The translations under genes and the position numbers were made by a program. The notes under the pieces were generated by a model. The model did no database searches. It had not been told where the DNA came from and saw only the letters and a list, made by a program, of their open reading frames with translations. From Ruminococcus sp. UBA7158 (GTDB lineage: Bacteria > Bacillota > Clostridia > Oscillospirales > Ruminococcaceae), in the NCBI GenBank assembly GCA_002491605.1, contig DKWG01000013.1, positions 1-28,652 on the forward strand: a stretch of 28,652 nt of DNA, written 5' to 3'. Below, one piece after another: positions 15,221-23,000 of this stretch. Numbering within the stretch: the first letter of the stretch is position 1; every line of letters begins with the position of its first letter.

Positions 15221-16306
15221 ATGTCAAACAAATTGTTCCAGGGTGTTCTTCAGCAGATGCAGGATATTATTGGCTGTGAAATCGGAGTTATCGATTGCGA
15301 TGCTCTGATAGTGGCGTGTAGCGACGTATCCAAAATAGGATGCATAAACGAGCTTATATCGGTAGACTTAAACGAAGCAAGTGATTATTTCATCCGCGAC
15401 GGCTTCACTTATATGCCTTTCGGGGCAAAACCAAAGAGCGACTATTTTGTTTTTGTCGAAGGAACTGACGAAGCGGCATATAAATATGCTAACCTTCTTT
15501 GCATATCGCTTCATAATTTGCAGCAGTTCTACGACGAAAAGTACGACAGAAACAATTTCGTCAAGAACGTTGTTATGGACAACATTCTGCCCGGAGATAT
15601 TCAGCTTAAGGCGAGAGAGCTTCATTTCAGCTCAAATGTATCAAGAGTAGTATTTTTGATAAGAATAGTTGCTGCTAATGACGTATCGGCTTTTGACGTT
15701 ATCCAAAATCTCTTCCCGGATAAGGTTAAGGACTTTGTTTTCACAATAAATGAGACTGATATCGTGCTTATAAAAGAGGTTAGATCCAGCACCGAGTCGT
15801 CCGACCTTGAAAAGCTTGCATTTTCTATAGCAGATACCCTCTTGAGCGAGTTCTATACAAGGGTTAACATAGGCGTCGGAACGGTTGTAGACAACGTAAG
15901 AAACTTGGCTGTGTCGTTTAAGGAGGCTCAGATTGCCCTTGAAGTCGGAAAGGTCTTTGATACCGATAAGAGCATCATAAGCTATGAAAACTTGGGAATA
16001 GCAAGGCTTATATATCACCTGCCGACTACCTTGTGCGAGACATTTTTAAGGGAAGTATTTAAAAAGGGTTCAATAGAGTCGTTAGACCAGGAAACCTTGT
16101 TCACAATTCAGAAATTTTTCGAGAACAACTTAAACGTTTCGGAGACGTCACGAAAGCTGTTTGTCCACAGAAATACATTAGTATACAGACTTGAAAAAAT
16201 CAAGAAGCTCACAGGGCTTGACTTAAGAGAGTTCGATCACGCAATTATCTTCAAGATCGCACTCATGGTTAAAAAATATCTGTCTTCAGATCCGGTTAAG
16301 TTCTGA
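15221..16306 (+). CDS. CdaR/PucR-type transcriptional regulator
   Basis: A 361-residue protein whose C-terminus is the PucR-family helix-turn-helix (NLNVSETSRKLFVHRNTLVY, then RLEKIKKLTGLDLREFDHAI). The middle region has the GGDEF-like fold typical of CdaR proteins (GVGTVVDNVRNLAVSFKEAQIALEVGK), and the N-terminal ~130 residues form a sensor domain. The DNA target is unknown. The frame is open back to 15146, but ATG 15221 (MSNKLFQGVLQQM) fits the family start and keeps the leader noncoding. SD GAAAGG lies 14 nt upstream, longer than ideal, so ATG 15209 remains possible. Its neighbours HPr and FtsE do not show what it regulates. Confidence 0.85.
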   Translation: MSNKLFQGVLQQMQDIIGCEIGVIDCDALIVACSDVSKIGCINELISVDLNEASDYFIRDGFTYMPFGAKPKSDYFVFVEGTDEAAYKYANLLCISLHNLQQFYDEKYDRNNFVKNVVMDNILPGDIQLKARELHFSSNVSRVVFLIRIVAANDVSAFDVIQNLFPDKVKDFVFTINETDIVLIKEVRSSTESSDLEKLAFSIADTLLSEFYTRVNIGVGTVVDNVRNLAVSFKEAQIALEVGKVFDTDKSIISYENLGIARLIYHLPTTLCETFLREVFKKGSIESLDQETLFTIQKFFENNLNVSETSRKLFVHRNTLVYRLEKIKKLTGLDLREFDHAIIFKIALMVKKYLSSDPVKF

Positions 16307-16328
16307 TAGCTCTTGAAATTAAGAAAAC

Positions 16329-16361
16329 AAAGAGCAGACTTAAAAGTAAAGTTTGCTCTTT
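16329..16361 (+). terminator. Terminator after the CdaR-type gene
   Basis: AAAGAGCAGACTT (16329-16341) with AAGTTTGCTCTTT (16349-16361), a 13-bp stem including one G-U, 7-nt loop. The U-run is short (TTTACTTAT). Confidence 0.65.
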
Positions 16362-16447
16362 ACTTATCTCAAAAAGCGGAGGCTGCGCCATCGGCGGACG
16401 GCGGCTGCCGCACAGTTTAAAAGAAAGGAGCTTTTGCTTTTAGGAAG

Positions 16448-16593
16448 CACTGATTAAAGCGGAACGGTTCGTTTCAAGGCGATAAAAACCGTTGTCAAGA
16501 CGTATTTAAGCGCAATAATCAGCGAGTCCTTTGGTATCTGTTTTGCATGAAAATCGGTATCGTTCGTAAAAAGCATACTGCAAGCGATTTAAA
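16448..16593 (+). promoter_or_regulatory. Structured leader upstream of ftsE
   Basis: TGATTAAAGCG (16451-16461) can pair imperfectly with CGCAATAATCA (16511-16521), enclosing a GAACGGTT/AACCGTT arm. AATCAGCG plus TCCTTTGGTAT follows (16517-16537), matching AATCAGCG-N2-TCCTTTGTAT at 15153-15171. Upstream, 16377-16420 is GC-rich with overlapping GGCGG/CCGCC dyads. No clear -35/-10 pair was found. Confidence 0.45.
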
Positions 16594-17277
16594 ATGGTTG
16601 AATTAAAAAATGTTTCATACACTTATCCGACAGGTCAGCACGCTCTTGACCACGTTAATCTGACGATTAACGACGGGGAGTTTGCCTTCGTAGTCGGAAC
16701 ATCGGGTGCCGGTAAGTCGACACTTATAAAGCTTTTACTTCGGGAGCTTACGGCTACTGAGGGCGAGGTCAGGGTAAACGGCTATAACCTCAATAAGCTT
16801 AAACAGAGAAAAATCCCGGATTTAAGGCGCACCATAGGCGTTGTTTTTCAGGACTTCCGACTTATACCCAACCTCACCGTTTACGATAACGTTGCGTTTG
16901 CCCTAAGGGCGATAGACGCACCTACTAAATATATACGCTCAAGGGTTCCGTATGTTATAAGCCTTGTCGGGCTTGCTGCAAAGGCAAAATCATATCCCGA
17001 CGACCTTTCGGGCGGCGAGCAGCAGCGTGTTGCCCTTGCAAGAGCCTTGGTCAACGACCCTCAGCTTATAATTGCGGACGAGCCGACCGGTAACGTCGAC
17101 CCGGCGAGAAGCTATGAAATAGTCGAGCTGCTCAGAGGTATTAACGCCTGCGGCACAACCGTTTTGATGGTAACTCATCAGCATGACCTTGTAAGATATT
17201 TCGGCGGACGAATAATAAATATCAACACAGGCTCTGTTATCTTTGACGAAGTTATAGGAGGGGCAGATGAGGTTTAA
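16594..17277 (+). CDS. ftsE: Cell division ATP-binding protein FtsE
   Basis: ABC ATPase of the FtsEX complex, which controls peptidoglycan hydrolases at the membrane. The 227-residue protein has Walker A GTSGAGKST (35-43), signature LSGGEQQRVALARA (from 138), Walker B LIIADEPTG (158-166) and an H-loop (VTHQH). All ATPase motifs are intact. No SD-like sequence is visible before the ATG; the bases upstream are GCAAGCGATTTAAA, unlike neighbouring genes. It overlaps ftsX by 11 nt. Confidence 0.97.
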   Translation: MVELKNVSYTYPTGQHALDHVNLTINDGEFAFVVGTSGAGKSTLIKLLLRELTATEGEVRVNGYNLNKLKQRKIPDLRRTIGVVFQDFRLIPNLTVYDNVAFALRAIDAPTKYIRSRVPYVISLVGLAAKAKSYPDDLSGGEQQRVALARALVNDPQLIIADEPTGNVDPARSYEIVELLRGINACGTTVLMVTHQHDLVRYFGGRIININTGSVIFDEVIGGADEV

Positions 17278-18172
17278 CAGCTTTAAATATCTCGTCGGAC
17301 AGGGGTTCAGAGGGATATGGTTTAATAGGGTCAACTCCTTTGCGTCACTCTGCGTTATGACAATATCGCTGGTTATGGTCGGAATGTCAGTCTTGGTGTC
17401 GACAAACATCACTAAGATGATAGGCTCAATCGAGAGACGAAATGAAGTTATAGTAATCATCAAGGACGGCGCTCCGATAAACAACGTCAACGATTTAGGA
17501 GAAAATCTCAAGAATAATGAAAACGTCTTTGAGGTCAGCTTTTATTCAAAAGACGCCGCTTGGGAGGATATGCAAAAGACAATGACAGAGGACGAAAAGT
17601 CGCTGTTCCAGTATATGAGCAAAAATCCTCTCCCCGATTCATACAGGGTAAGAGTGAGCGATATATCGATTTTATCTCAGACGGTAGCTCAAATTGAGGC
17701 TATGGACTCGGTAGATTTGGTTAAGGCGCCGAATGACTTTGCCAATCTGTTGATAAACGTCAGAAAAATATGCAACCTGCTCTTCTCGGTAGTAACAATA
17801 GCGCTTATAGTTGTGTGCTTTGTAATTATATCTAATACGACAAGAACGAGCGTTTACGCAAGGCGGCGTGAGATAAACATAATGAGGTACGTCGGCGCAA
17901 AAAAGACCTTTATAAGAATCCCCTTCTTTGTTGAGGGACTTGTTATAGGACTTATTTCCGCTGTTTTGGCATTCGGCTTTACATGGTTTGCTTATACCGA
18001 GGTGTTCAACACCCTTTCGTCAAGCTTTAACCTTTGGGCGATATTCGGAATAGCAACTCTGATACCGTTTAAGGACATTGCGCTTATAACTGCGCTTTGC
18101 TATTTGGGCTTCGGAATACTTATATCGGCGATAGGCTCTGTTATTTCGACAAGAAAGCATTTGAACGTTTAG
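17267..18172 (+). CDS. ftsX: Cell division permease-like protein FtsX
   Basis: Membrane partner of FtsE. The 301-residue protein has one TM near the N-terminus (about 24-46), an extracytoplasmic loop of ~120 residues that contacts the hydrolase or its activator, then three C-terminal TMs (about 167-190, 222-245, 272-295): the classic four-TM FtsX topology. AGGAGG within ftsE precedes its ATG. Followed after 32 nt by the coiled-coil M23 protein, its probable partner. Confidence 0.96.
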   Translation: MRFNSFKYLVGQGFRGIWFNRVNSFASLCVMTISLVMVGMSVLVSTNITKMIGSIERRNEVIVIIKDGAPINNVNDLGENLKNNENVFEVSFYSKDAAWEDMQKTMTEDEKSLFQYMSKNPLPDSYRVRVSDISILSQTVAQIEAMDSVDLVKAPNDFANLLINVRKICNLLFSVVTIALIVVCFVIISNTTRTSVYARRREINIMRYVGAKKTFIRIPFFVEGLVIGLISAVLAFGFTWFAYTEVFNTLSSSFNLWAIFGIATLIPFKDIALITALCYLGFGILISAIGSVISTRKHLNV

Positions 18173-18204
18173 AAGCTTGCCGACTTTAAAGAAAGGATAA
18201 GAAA

Positions 18205-19506
18205 TTGAACTTCAAGAGCATCATAAAAAAATCCGCAATAGTCTTAACCGCCTTGACAATTTCGCTCACGTCTGTGCTGTGCACAGGCTCTGTGAGCATT
18301 CAGGCAAGCTCCGCTAAGGAACAGCTTGAGTCAAAGCTTAAGGATATAGAAAAGCAGCAGAAGGAAATAGACGCTGCCATCAAGGAGACTAAGGGCGATA
18401 TCAGCCGTGAAAAGGAAAATCAGCAGAAAATCGACGAGCAGATAGTCGCTACAGAGGAATACATAAGAACCCTTACGGATCTCATAAAGGAATACGACCT
18501 TCAAATTGCAGGTCTTGAGGCTGAGATAGTCGACAGGGAAAACGATATTACCGCAACTGAAGCTCTTATCAACAATGAGCGAAACGAAATAGACAAGAAC
18601 ATCGCTCTTTATGAAAAAAGAATAAGGGCAATGTATCTGTCGGGAAACGATTCCGTTGCGTCGGTTTTGCTCGGCGCCGATAACTTTTTCGATATGCTCA
18701 TGAAGATTGAGCTTGTTAAAAGAGTTGCCGATTACAACAATGCCCTCATTGACGACTTAATAGCGCTCAAGGAAAGCTATGAAGACGATAAGCTTGTGCT
18801 TGAAAATAAGATTAAGGACTTAGAAGCGGTTATAGCCGACGTTGAGACTAAAAAGCAGGAGGTCGCCGACAGACGTGACGAATGGGACGTCCAGCTTGAA
18901 AGCCTGAATCAGCTGTACAAGGAGAGCAAGGCACAGATAAAGGCTCTGAACGCCAAGAAGGCTGAGTATGAGCAGAACAAGGACGAGCTTGACAAAGAAG
19001 CTGAAAAGGTCGAAGAGGAGATCCAAAGAATTATCCGTGAAGCGTCCCGCTCCGAGTATATGGGTGATTTGCCCAAGGGAACATTTCTGTGGCCTGTTCC
19101 GGGATATTATAAGATTACCTCCGGCTACGGCAGCCGCTGGGGAACAACTCATAAAGGAATAGATATTTCCGGCTCGGGAATAAAGGGCGCAGAGATTACA
19201 GCCGCCAACTCAGGAGAGGTCATATTCGTTACTAACGGCTGCAAGCATAACTACGGCAAGAGCAAGTCCTGCGGCTGCGGAGGCGGATTCGGAAACTACT
19301 GTATAGTAGACCACGGCGGAGGATATGCAACGCTTTACGGCCACGCAGAGAAGATAATAGTCAAGGAAGGTCAGCACGTTACAACCGGCGATGTTTTGGG
19401 CTACGTCGGCTCGACCGGCTGGTCGACAGGATGGCACCTTCATTTTGAGGTCAGAGTTGACGGAGAAAGAAAGAATCCTGAAAAGTATAATCTCATAAAG
19501 AAATAA
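18205..19506 (+). CDS. Coiled-coil M23 peptidoglycan hydrolase (FtsEX partner)
   Basis: A 433-residue secreted protein with a signal peptide of ~33 residues, a long coiled coil (about 35-280) like those of EnvC, PcsB and CwlO, and a C-terminal LytM/M23 zinc endopeptidase domain. The metal and catalytic ligands are present: His316-x3-Asp320 and His411-Leu-His413. This differs from EnvC, whose LytM domain is degenerate, so this protein is likely an active hydrolase controlled by FtsEX. A Cys-rich insert (Cys346, Cys356, Cys358) lies before FGNYCIVDHGGGYATLYGH. TTG start at 18205 with GAAAGGAT upstream. Confidence 0.92.
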   Translation: MNFKSIIKKSAIVLTALTISLTSVLCTGSVSIQASSAKEQLESKLKDIEKQQKEIDAAIKETKGDISREKENQQKIDEQIVATEEYIRTLTDLIKEYDLQIAGLEAEIVDRENDITATEALINNERNEIDKNIALYEKRIRAMYLSGNDSVASVLLGADNFFDMLMKIELVKRVADYNNALIDDLIALKESYEDDKLVLENKIKDLEAVIADVETKKQEVADRRDEWDVQLESLNQLYKESKAQIKALNAKKAEYEQNKDELDKEAEKVEEEIQRIIREASRSEYMGDLPKGTFLWPVPGYYKITSGYGSRWGTTHKGIDISGSGIKGAEITAANSGEVIFVTNGCKHNYGKSKSCGCGGGFGNYCIVDHGGGYATLYGHAEKIIVKEGQHVTTGDVLGYVGSTGWSTGWHLHFEVRVDGERKNPEKYNLIKK

Positions 19507-19553
19507 AAGCAGGCATAGCAATAGAGTAAAAGCTCAGAAAAGGATGCGATTTA

Positions 19554-20102
19554 ATGAATATATGGCATGACATTTCGCCTGAAAGAATAACGCCCGAGGA
19601 TTTTATGGCGGTTATTGAAATTGAGAAGGGAAGCAAGAAAAAATACGAGCTGGATAAGGAAACAGGACTTATAAGGCTTGACAGAATCCTTTATACCTCA
19701 ACTCACTACCCTGCCAATTACGGCTTTATTCCCCGTACCTTGGCCGACGACGGCGACCCTTTGGACGTTTTGCTTTTGTGCAACGAGCCGATAAGTCCGC
19801 TTGTTTTGGTTGAGTGCTACCCTATCGGCGTTATTACAATGCTCGACAACGGCAAAAACGACGAAAAAATAATCGCTATACCCTTTGAAGACCCTACATA
19901 CAACGCCTACAGGGGCATAGAGGCTTTGCCGAGTCATATATTTGCTGAGATGAAGCATTTCTTCTCCGTTTATAAACAGCTTGAAGGCAAGGAAACGGCG
20001 GTCAATGAGGTTATGGGTCAGAAGGAAGCACTCAGAGTAATTAAAGAGTGCATCCAGCGCTATAATGAAACGTATGCTTTTGCAGCTGCTGCCGAAGCGT
20101 GA
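19554..20102 (+). CDS. ppa: Inorganic pyrophosphatase, family I
   Basis: A soluble Mg-dependent enzyme that hydrolyses PPi from biosynthetic reactions. The 182-residue protein has the family I signature DDGDPLDVLLL and the second metal cluster D-NGKN-DEK (D-x4-D-x-K), plus the conserved YGFIP and HFFSVYK. All expected ligands are seen. SD AAAAGGATG. It lies 47 nt after the M23 gene, probably in the same transcript, and is followed by a strong hairpin. Confidence 0.96.
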   Translation: MNIWHDISPERITPEDFMAVIEIEKGSKKKYELDKETGLIRLDRILYTSTHYPANYGFIPRTLADDGDPLDVLLLCNEPISPLVLVECYPIGVITMLDNGKNDEKIIAIPFEDPTYNAYRGIEALPSHIFAEMKHFFSVYKQLEGKETAVNEVMGQKEALRVIKECIQRYNETYAFAAAAEA

Positions 20103-20127
20103 CAGCACGTTAAAAAATCATTAATTA

Positions 20128-20157
20128 AGCACCGCACGACAATTATTGTGCGGTGCT
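20128..20157 (+). terminator. Hairpin terminator-like structure after ppa
   Basis: AGCACCGCAC (20128-20137) with GTGCGGTGCT (20148-20157), a perfect 10-bp stem with a 10-nt loop. No U-run follows, so termination efficiency is uncertain. Confidence 0.5.
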
Positions 20158-20406
20158 GCCATAATACTAATCTGACAATGTAAGCGCAGGCAAGTAAATT
20201 CGTCACAATGCGATGGATTTCGCGCTGATTTAAGGTATACTTTATGATTGTAAGTCATGGTGTCGCCGATTAAAGCGAGGCGGCGTGTTTACGGGCAACG
20301 GGCATTATCGCTGATGAGCCGAAAGGTAACAAGGCTTAAATGACTCTGCGCTTTCGCATAACGCATTAATCAGCGGTTTTCAGTATGATACAAGAGGTGA
20401 ATATCT
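20158..20406 (+). promoter_or_regulatory. Long structured leader upstream of the S41-like gene
   Basis: The ~250 nt after the ppa hairpin hold no gene. TATACT at 20236-20241 is the best -10 but has no good -35. GATTAAAGCG (20268-20277) pairs with CGCATTAATC (20362-20371) at 9 of 10 positions, and CGCTGATT (20223-20230) is complementary to AATCAGCG (20367-20374), so two alternative long-range pairings compete for the same 3' strand. The GATTAAAGCG...AATCAGCG layout recurs before ftsE. Confidence 0.45.
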
Positions 20407-21594
20407 ACGAATAAGAAAATATCATTGGGCTTGGCTATTTCACTCATGGCAATAGCCGCCGCAATTACCTATATAATATCCACAAGCTATTCAATGAATC
20501 TATACAATAATCTGATTGCAGACGTTCAGCAAAGAGCCGAGATGTATACAAACTTAGAGCAGATTGACACATATATAAGGTCGTATTACAGCGGCTCGAT
20601 AGACGAAGCTGAGCTGAAGGAATCCTTAGCCGAAGCCTATATATCGGTTTTGGACAGTGACAAGGCGGTTTACTACAATCCGGACGAGTATTTTGTCTAT
20701 AAGGAGCATTTGAGCGGAACACATTTGGGCATAGGTGTTTATGTTGAGGAGTCGGGCGGATGCCCCTGCGTTATCGACGTTTTGCCTAACAGCCCTGCCG
20801 AAAACGCAGGCATAGCCGTCGGAGAGAGCATTGTGGCTATAAACGGCGAGAGCGTTTTGGAAATGGGATATGAAAAGGCGTATTCGCTCATAACGGCAGA
20901 GGCAGGCACACAGCTGTCTTTAACTATTCGCTCAGAGGGAGTAGACAGAACAGTAAACCTTGCGACCGTTCAGATGACAGTGGCGTCGGTTTCAACCCAA
21001 ACCTTTGACGGATATGCTTATATTAAGGTTGTAAACTTCTCGGAAAAGACCTATCGTCAGTTTATGGCGGCGTATTCAATGCTTTTGTCGTCTGACGACG
21101 TTAAGGGAATTATCATCGATTTAAGGAACTGCTCAGGCGTTATCTTTGAGCCGGTGTTCAATCTTTTGAACGTATTGCTGCCAAAGGGCTGCGTTCCGTA
21201 TTGGCTGACAGATTCCTACGGTGCTGAGGCAAGCGCTGACCCGACCGACGGTGACAACGCCCCCGGTGTACCTGTTGCCATACTTGTAAACAGCGGTACA
21301 AACGGACCTGCCGAATTGTTTGCGGCTGCCATGAGGGACAATCTCTCTGCGTACATCATAGGCAACACAACAGGCGGAAATGCCGAGTACCTTGAAACCT
21401 TCGACCTATACGACAATACGGCTATAAGCCTGCCTACAGGCGTTCTGCGCTCTGATAAGACATCGTTTATGTCCGTCGGTGTGAAGCCCGATTTTGAGAT
21501 TATCTCAGGTCAGGATTCAAATACCGCACAAGGAGAGTCGACTGACGCATATATTAAGAAGTCGATAGAGATTCTTTCTCAGGCGTCGAGGTGA
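20407..21594 (+). CDS. S41/PDZ carboxy-terminal-processing protease homologue, catalytically degenerate
   Basis: A 395-residue exported CtpA/CtpB-type protein with an N-terminal membrane anchor (about 6-25), a PDZ domain (about 100-175) and an S41 fold with GIIIDLRN. The triad is lost. The family's NxGxASASE reads NSGTNGPAE with Gly300 at the Ser position. The FGKG Lys, 25 residues later, is Asn325. The following Gln is Leu329. The spacing matches CtpB Ser309/Lys334/Gln338. The N-terminus NKKISLGLAISLMAI is preceded in frame by ACG at 20407, 6 nt after AGAGGTGA (20393-20400); there is no ATG, and the first standard in-frame start, TTG 20425, has no SD. Ctp genes often neighbour ftsEX. Probably a binding or adaptor pseudoprotease. 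Confidence 0.85.
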   Translation, partial: TNKKISLGLAISLMAIAAAITYIISTSYSMNLYNNLIADVQQRAEMYTNLEQIDTYIRSYYSGSIDEAELKESLAEAYISVLDSDKAVYYNPDEYFVYKEHLSGTHLGIGVYVEESGGCPCVIDVLPNSPAENAGIAVGESIVAINGESVLEMGYEKAYSLITAEAGTQLSLTIRSEGVDRTVNLATVQMTVASVSTQTFDGYAYIKVVNFSEKTYRQFMAAYSMLLSSDDVKGIIIDLRNCSGVIFEPVFNLLNVLLPKGCVPYWLTDSYGAEASADPTDGDNAPGVPVAILVNSGTNGPAELFAAAMRDNLSAYIIGNTTGGNAEYLETFDLYDNTAISLPTGVLRSDKTSFMSVGVKPDFEIISGQDSNTAQGESTDAYIKKSIEILSQASR

Positions 21595-21643
21595 TACTTG
21601 CAGATAGGAATATCCGACCGGAAAGATAGTGCGTTGTATAAAA

Positions 21644-21687
21644 ATCCGTGCAAGCTGAATTAAACAGCTTGCACGGATAATTTTTTC
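21644..21687. terminator. Bidirectional terminator between S41-like gene and Thr-rich lipoprotein
   Basis: A perfect 14-bp stem, 21644-21657 with 21665-21678, 7-nt loop. TTTTTT follows on the plus strand (21681-21686) and TTTTATAC on the minus strand, so it can serve both converging genes. Confidence 0.88.
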
Positions 21688-21709
21688 ATTTTGATGTTGT
21701 CAAAGAAAA

Positions 21710-22237
21710 TTAATTTCCGCCGCCTAAATCAAAATCTTCGGACTCAAGACCCCACAAGGCTAAAAGCTCATCAATATTGACTAATTCATCATCCATATCG
21801 ATAACGTCCTCGTCGTCGCCCTCTTCGATCATAGAGCCTTCTACGGGCGCTTCGGTTTTAGCCTCGGTTTCACTTTTCTTGGTGGACTCGGTTTTCTTTG
21901 TTGCAGTTGTTGTGGCTTCGGTCTTGACGGTAGTGGTTTCGGGAGCCTTGGTTTCCTCGGGAGTTGTGGTTACCAAAGGAGCTTCTTCGGTTGTTGTGAC
22001 CTCCTGCGGTTCACCCTCCGAGACGTCGGACACAGTTGTTGTGTCGTCTGCAGACGGAGCCTGAGCGTCGTCGGTAGCAGGTGTTGTGACATCAGAATCG
22101 TCGGTATCGGTGGGCTGAGTTACAACAGGATCCGATGAATCAGCCGAAGTGGTTGCGGCGTTGTCGTTACCGCCGCCGCAGGCTGTTAATGCTAAAAGAC
22201 TTAATGATAATGCTAAGGCTAAAAGAAGTTTTTTCAT
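21710..22237 (-). CDS. Thr/Asp/Glu-rich lipoprotein, unknown function
   Basis: A 175-residue lipoprotein. The signal peptide ends LTAC with the lipidated Cys at residue 20, then GGG. The mature part is low-complexity, rich in Thr, Ala, Glu, Asp and Val, with TTT-E/K runs like an extended surface linker, and ends in an acidic segment (EEGDDEDVIDMDDELVNIDE). No enzymatic domain is seen. GAAAGGAT precedes the ATG. Short surface lipoproteins of this composition are common in Ruminococcaceae and their role is unknown. TTTACA-17-ATAAAT upstream is a weak promoter candidate. Confidence 0.8.
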   Translation of the reverse strand: MKKLLLALALSLSLLALTACGGGNDNAATTSADSSDPVVTQPTDTDDSDVTTPATDDAQAPSADDTTTVSDVSEGEPQEVTTTEEAPLVTTTPEETKAPETTTVKTEATTTATKKTESTKKSETEAKTEAPVEGSMIEEGDDEDVIDMDDELVNIDELLALWGLESEDFDLGGGN

Positions 22238-22392
22238 ATGTAAACTATCCTTTCAAATAAAAATGCAGCAAATAAGAAAACGTCGCTTATAGTGAATTTG
22301 TATTTATGCTGTGTTATTCTGTGATGTAAACAGCTTAAAGCTTATTTTGCTGTCTTACACAGATAAAACAACTTAAACGGACAAAATATTGC

Positions 22393-22427
22393 AAAAAACA
22401 AGCTCCGCCTTGGGTTAGTGGCGGAGC
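22393..22427 (-). terminator. Terminator of rpsT
   Basis: GCTCCGCC (22402-22409) with GGCGGAGC (22420-22427), read on the minus strand and followed by TTGTTTTTT. Confidence 0.85.
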
Positions 22428-22457
22428 AAAAGATAATACCATCTTAAGATGAGCTTA

Positions 22458-22691
22458 TCAGCCGTTTAACTTCTTAGCAAGCTGAGATTTCTTTCTTGCC
22501 GCTTTGTTCTTGTGAATAAGACCCTTAGAAGCAGCCTGGTCAACCTTCTTGATTGCCAAAGCAACGTCAGCCTTTTCGCAGGAATCAGCCTTCTTGATAG
22601 CAGTCTTTAAAGCACTCTTTGTCATCTTATTCTGAAGGGTTTTTGCCTGAATAACTTTAACTCTCTTCTTAGCAGACTTAATATTTGCCAT
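22458..22691 (-). CDS. rpsT: 30S ribosomal protein S20
   Basis: A 77-residue basic protein starting MANIKSAKKRVKV and ending ARKKSQLAKKLNG, typical of S20, which binds the 5' domain of 16S rRNA. A strong SD AAGGAGGTG precedes the ATG on the minus strand. Monocistronic, with its own promoter and terminator. Confidence 0.98.
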   Translation of the reverse strand: MANIKSAKKRVKVIQAKTLQNKMTKSALKTAIKKADSCEKADVALAIKKVDQAASKGLIHKNKAARKKSQLAKKLNG

Positions 22692-22741
22692 TAAGACACC
22701 TCCTTAGTCAATTCATAAAATTCACTTATTTGGATAAGCTA

Positions 22742-22836
22742 ATTGCACGACTGAGAAAGTGCAATAAGGTTAATGACTCCTTACTTATTCAACAAGTATC
22801 AAGAATAAATATATCATCTATTCTTAAAAAAAGCAA
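22742..22836 (-). promoter_or_regulatory. rpsT promoter and leader hairpin
   Basis: On the minus strand, TTGCTT (22831-22836), 17-nt spacer, TATATT (22808-22813). The ~110-nt leader holds a 7-bp hairpin ATTGCAC/GTGCAAT (22742-22765), a possible site for autogenous control. Confidence 0.65.
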
Positions 22837-23000
22837 TAGTTTTTCGAAAAAAATTTCAGAAAAATCGATATGTATTAGTTTTATGCTGAGAACGCTTGAG
22901 GAATCGAGGTAGAATCTGAACCGTTCGGCTGTTTTTTCAGCTGAAATGCGAAATATGGCACTACAGCAGTGATTAATACAAATCAAATCGGGAGGTACGA
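22837..23000. other. Divergent spacer rpsT / gpr
   Basis: No gene is seen between the rpsT promoter and gpr. It holds a CGGCTG-TTTT-type dyad (about 22926-22943) and TGATT-N6-AATCA near 22973. A forespore sigma-G promoter would be expected here for gpr, but no match is clear enough to call. Confidence 0.5.

Noticed and set aside
16377..16420. GC-rich GGCGG/CCGCC stretch as the terminator of the CdaR gene
   Set aside because: No U-run follows, and a better stem lies at 16329-16361.
16460..16475. GGAACGGTTCG near ftsE as a second LexA box
   Set aside because: The spacing between GAAC and TTC is wrong (not GAAC-N4-GTTC).
21777..22064. Plus-strand Ser/Val-rich frame opposite the Thr-rich lipoprotein
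   Set aside because: A reverse-complement shadow of ACN/GAN-rich codons; no SD, and the minus-strand gene has a lipobox and SD.
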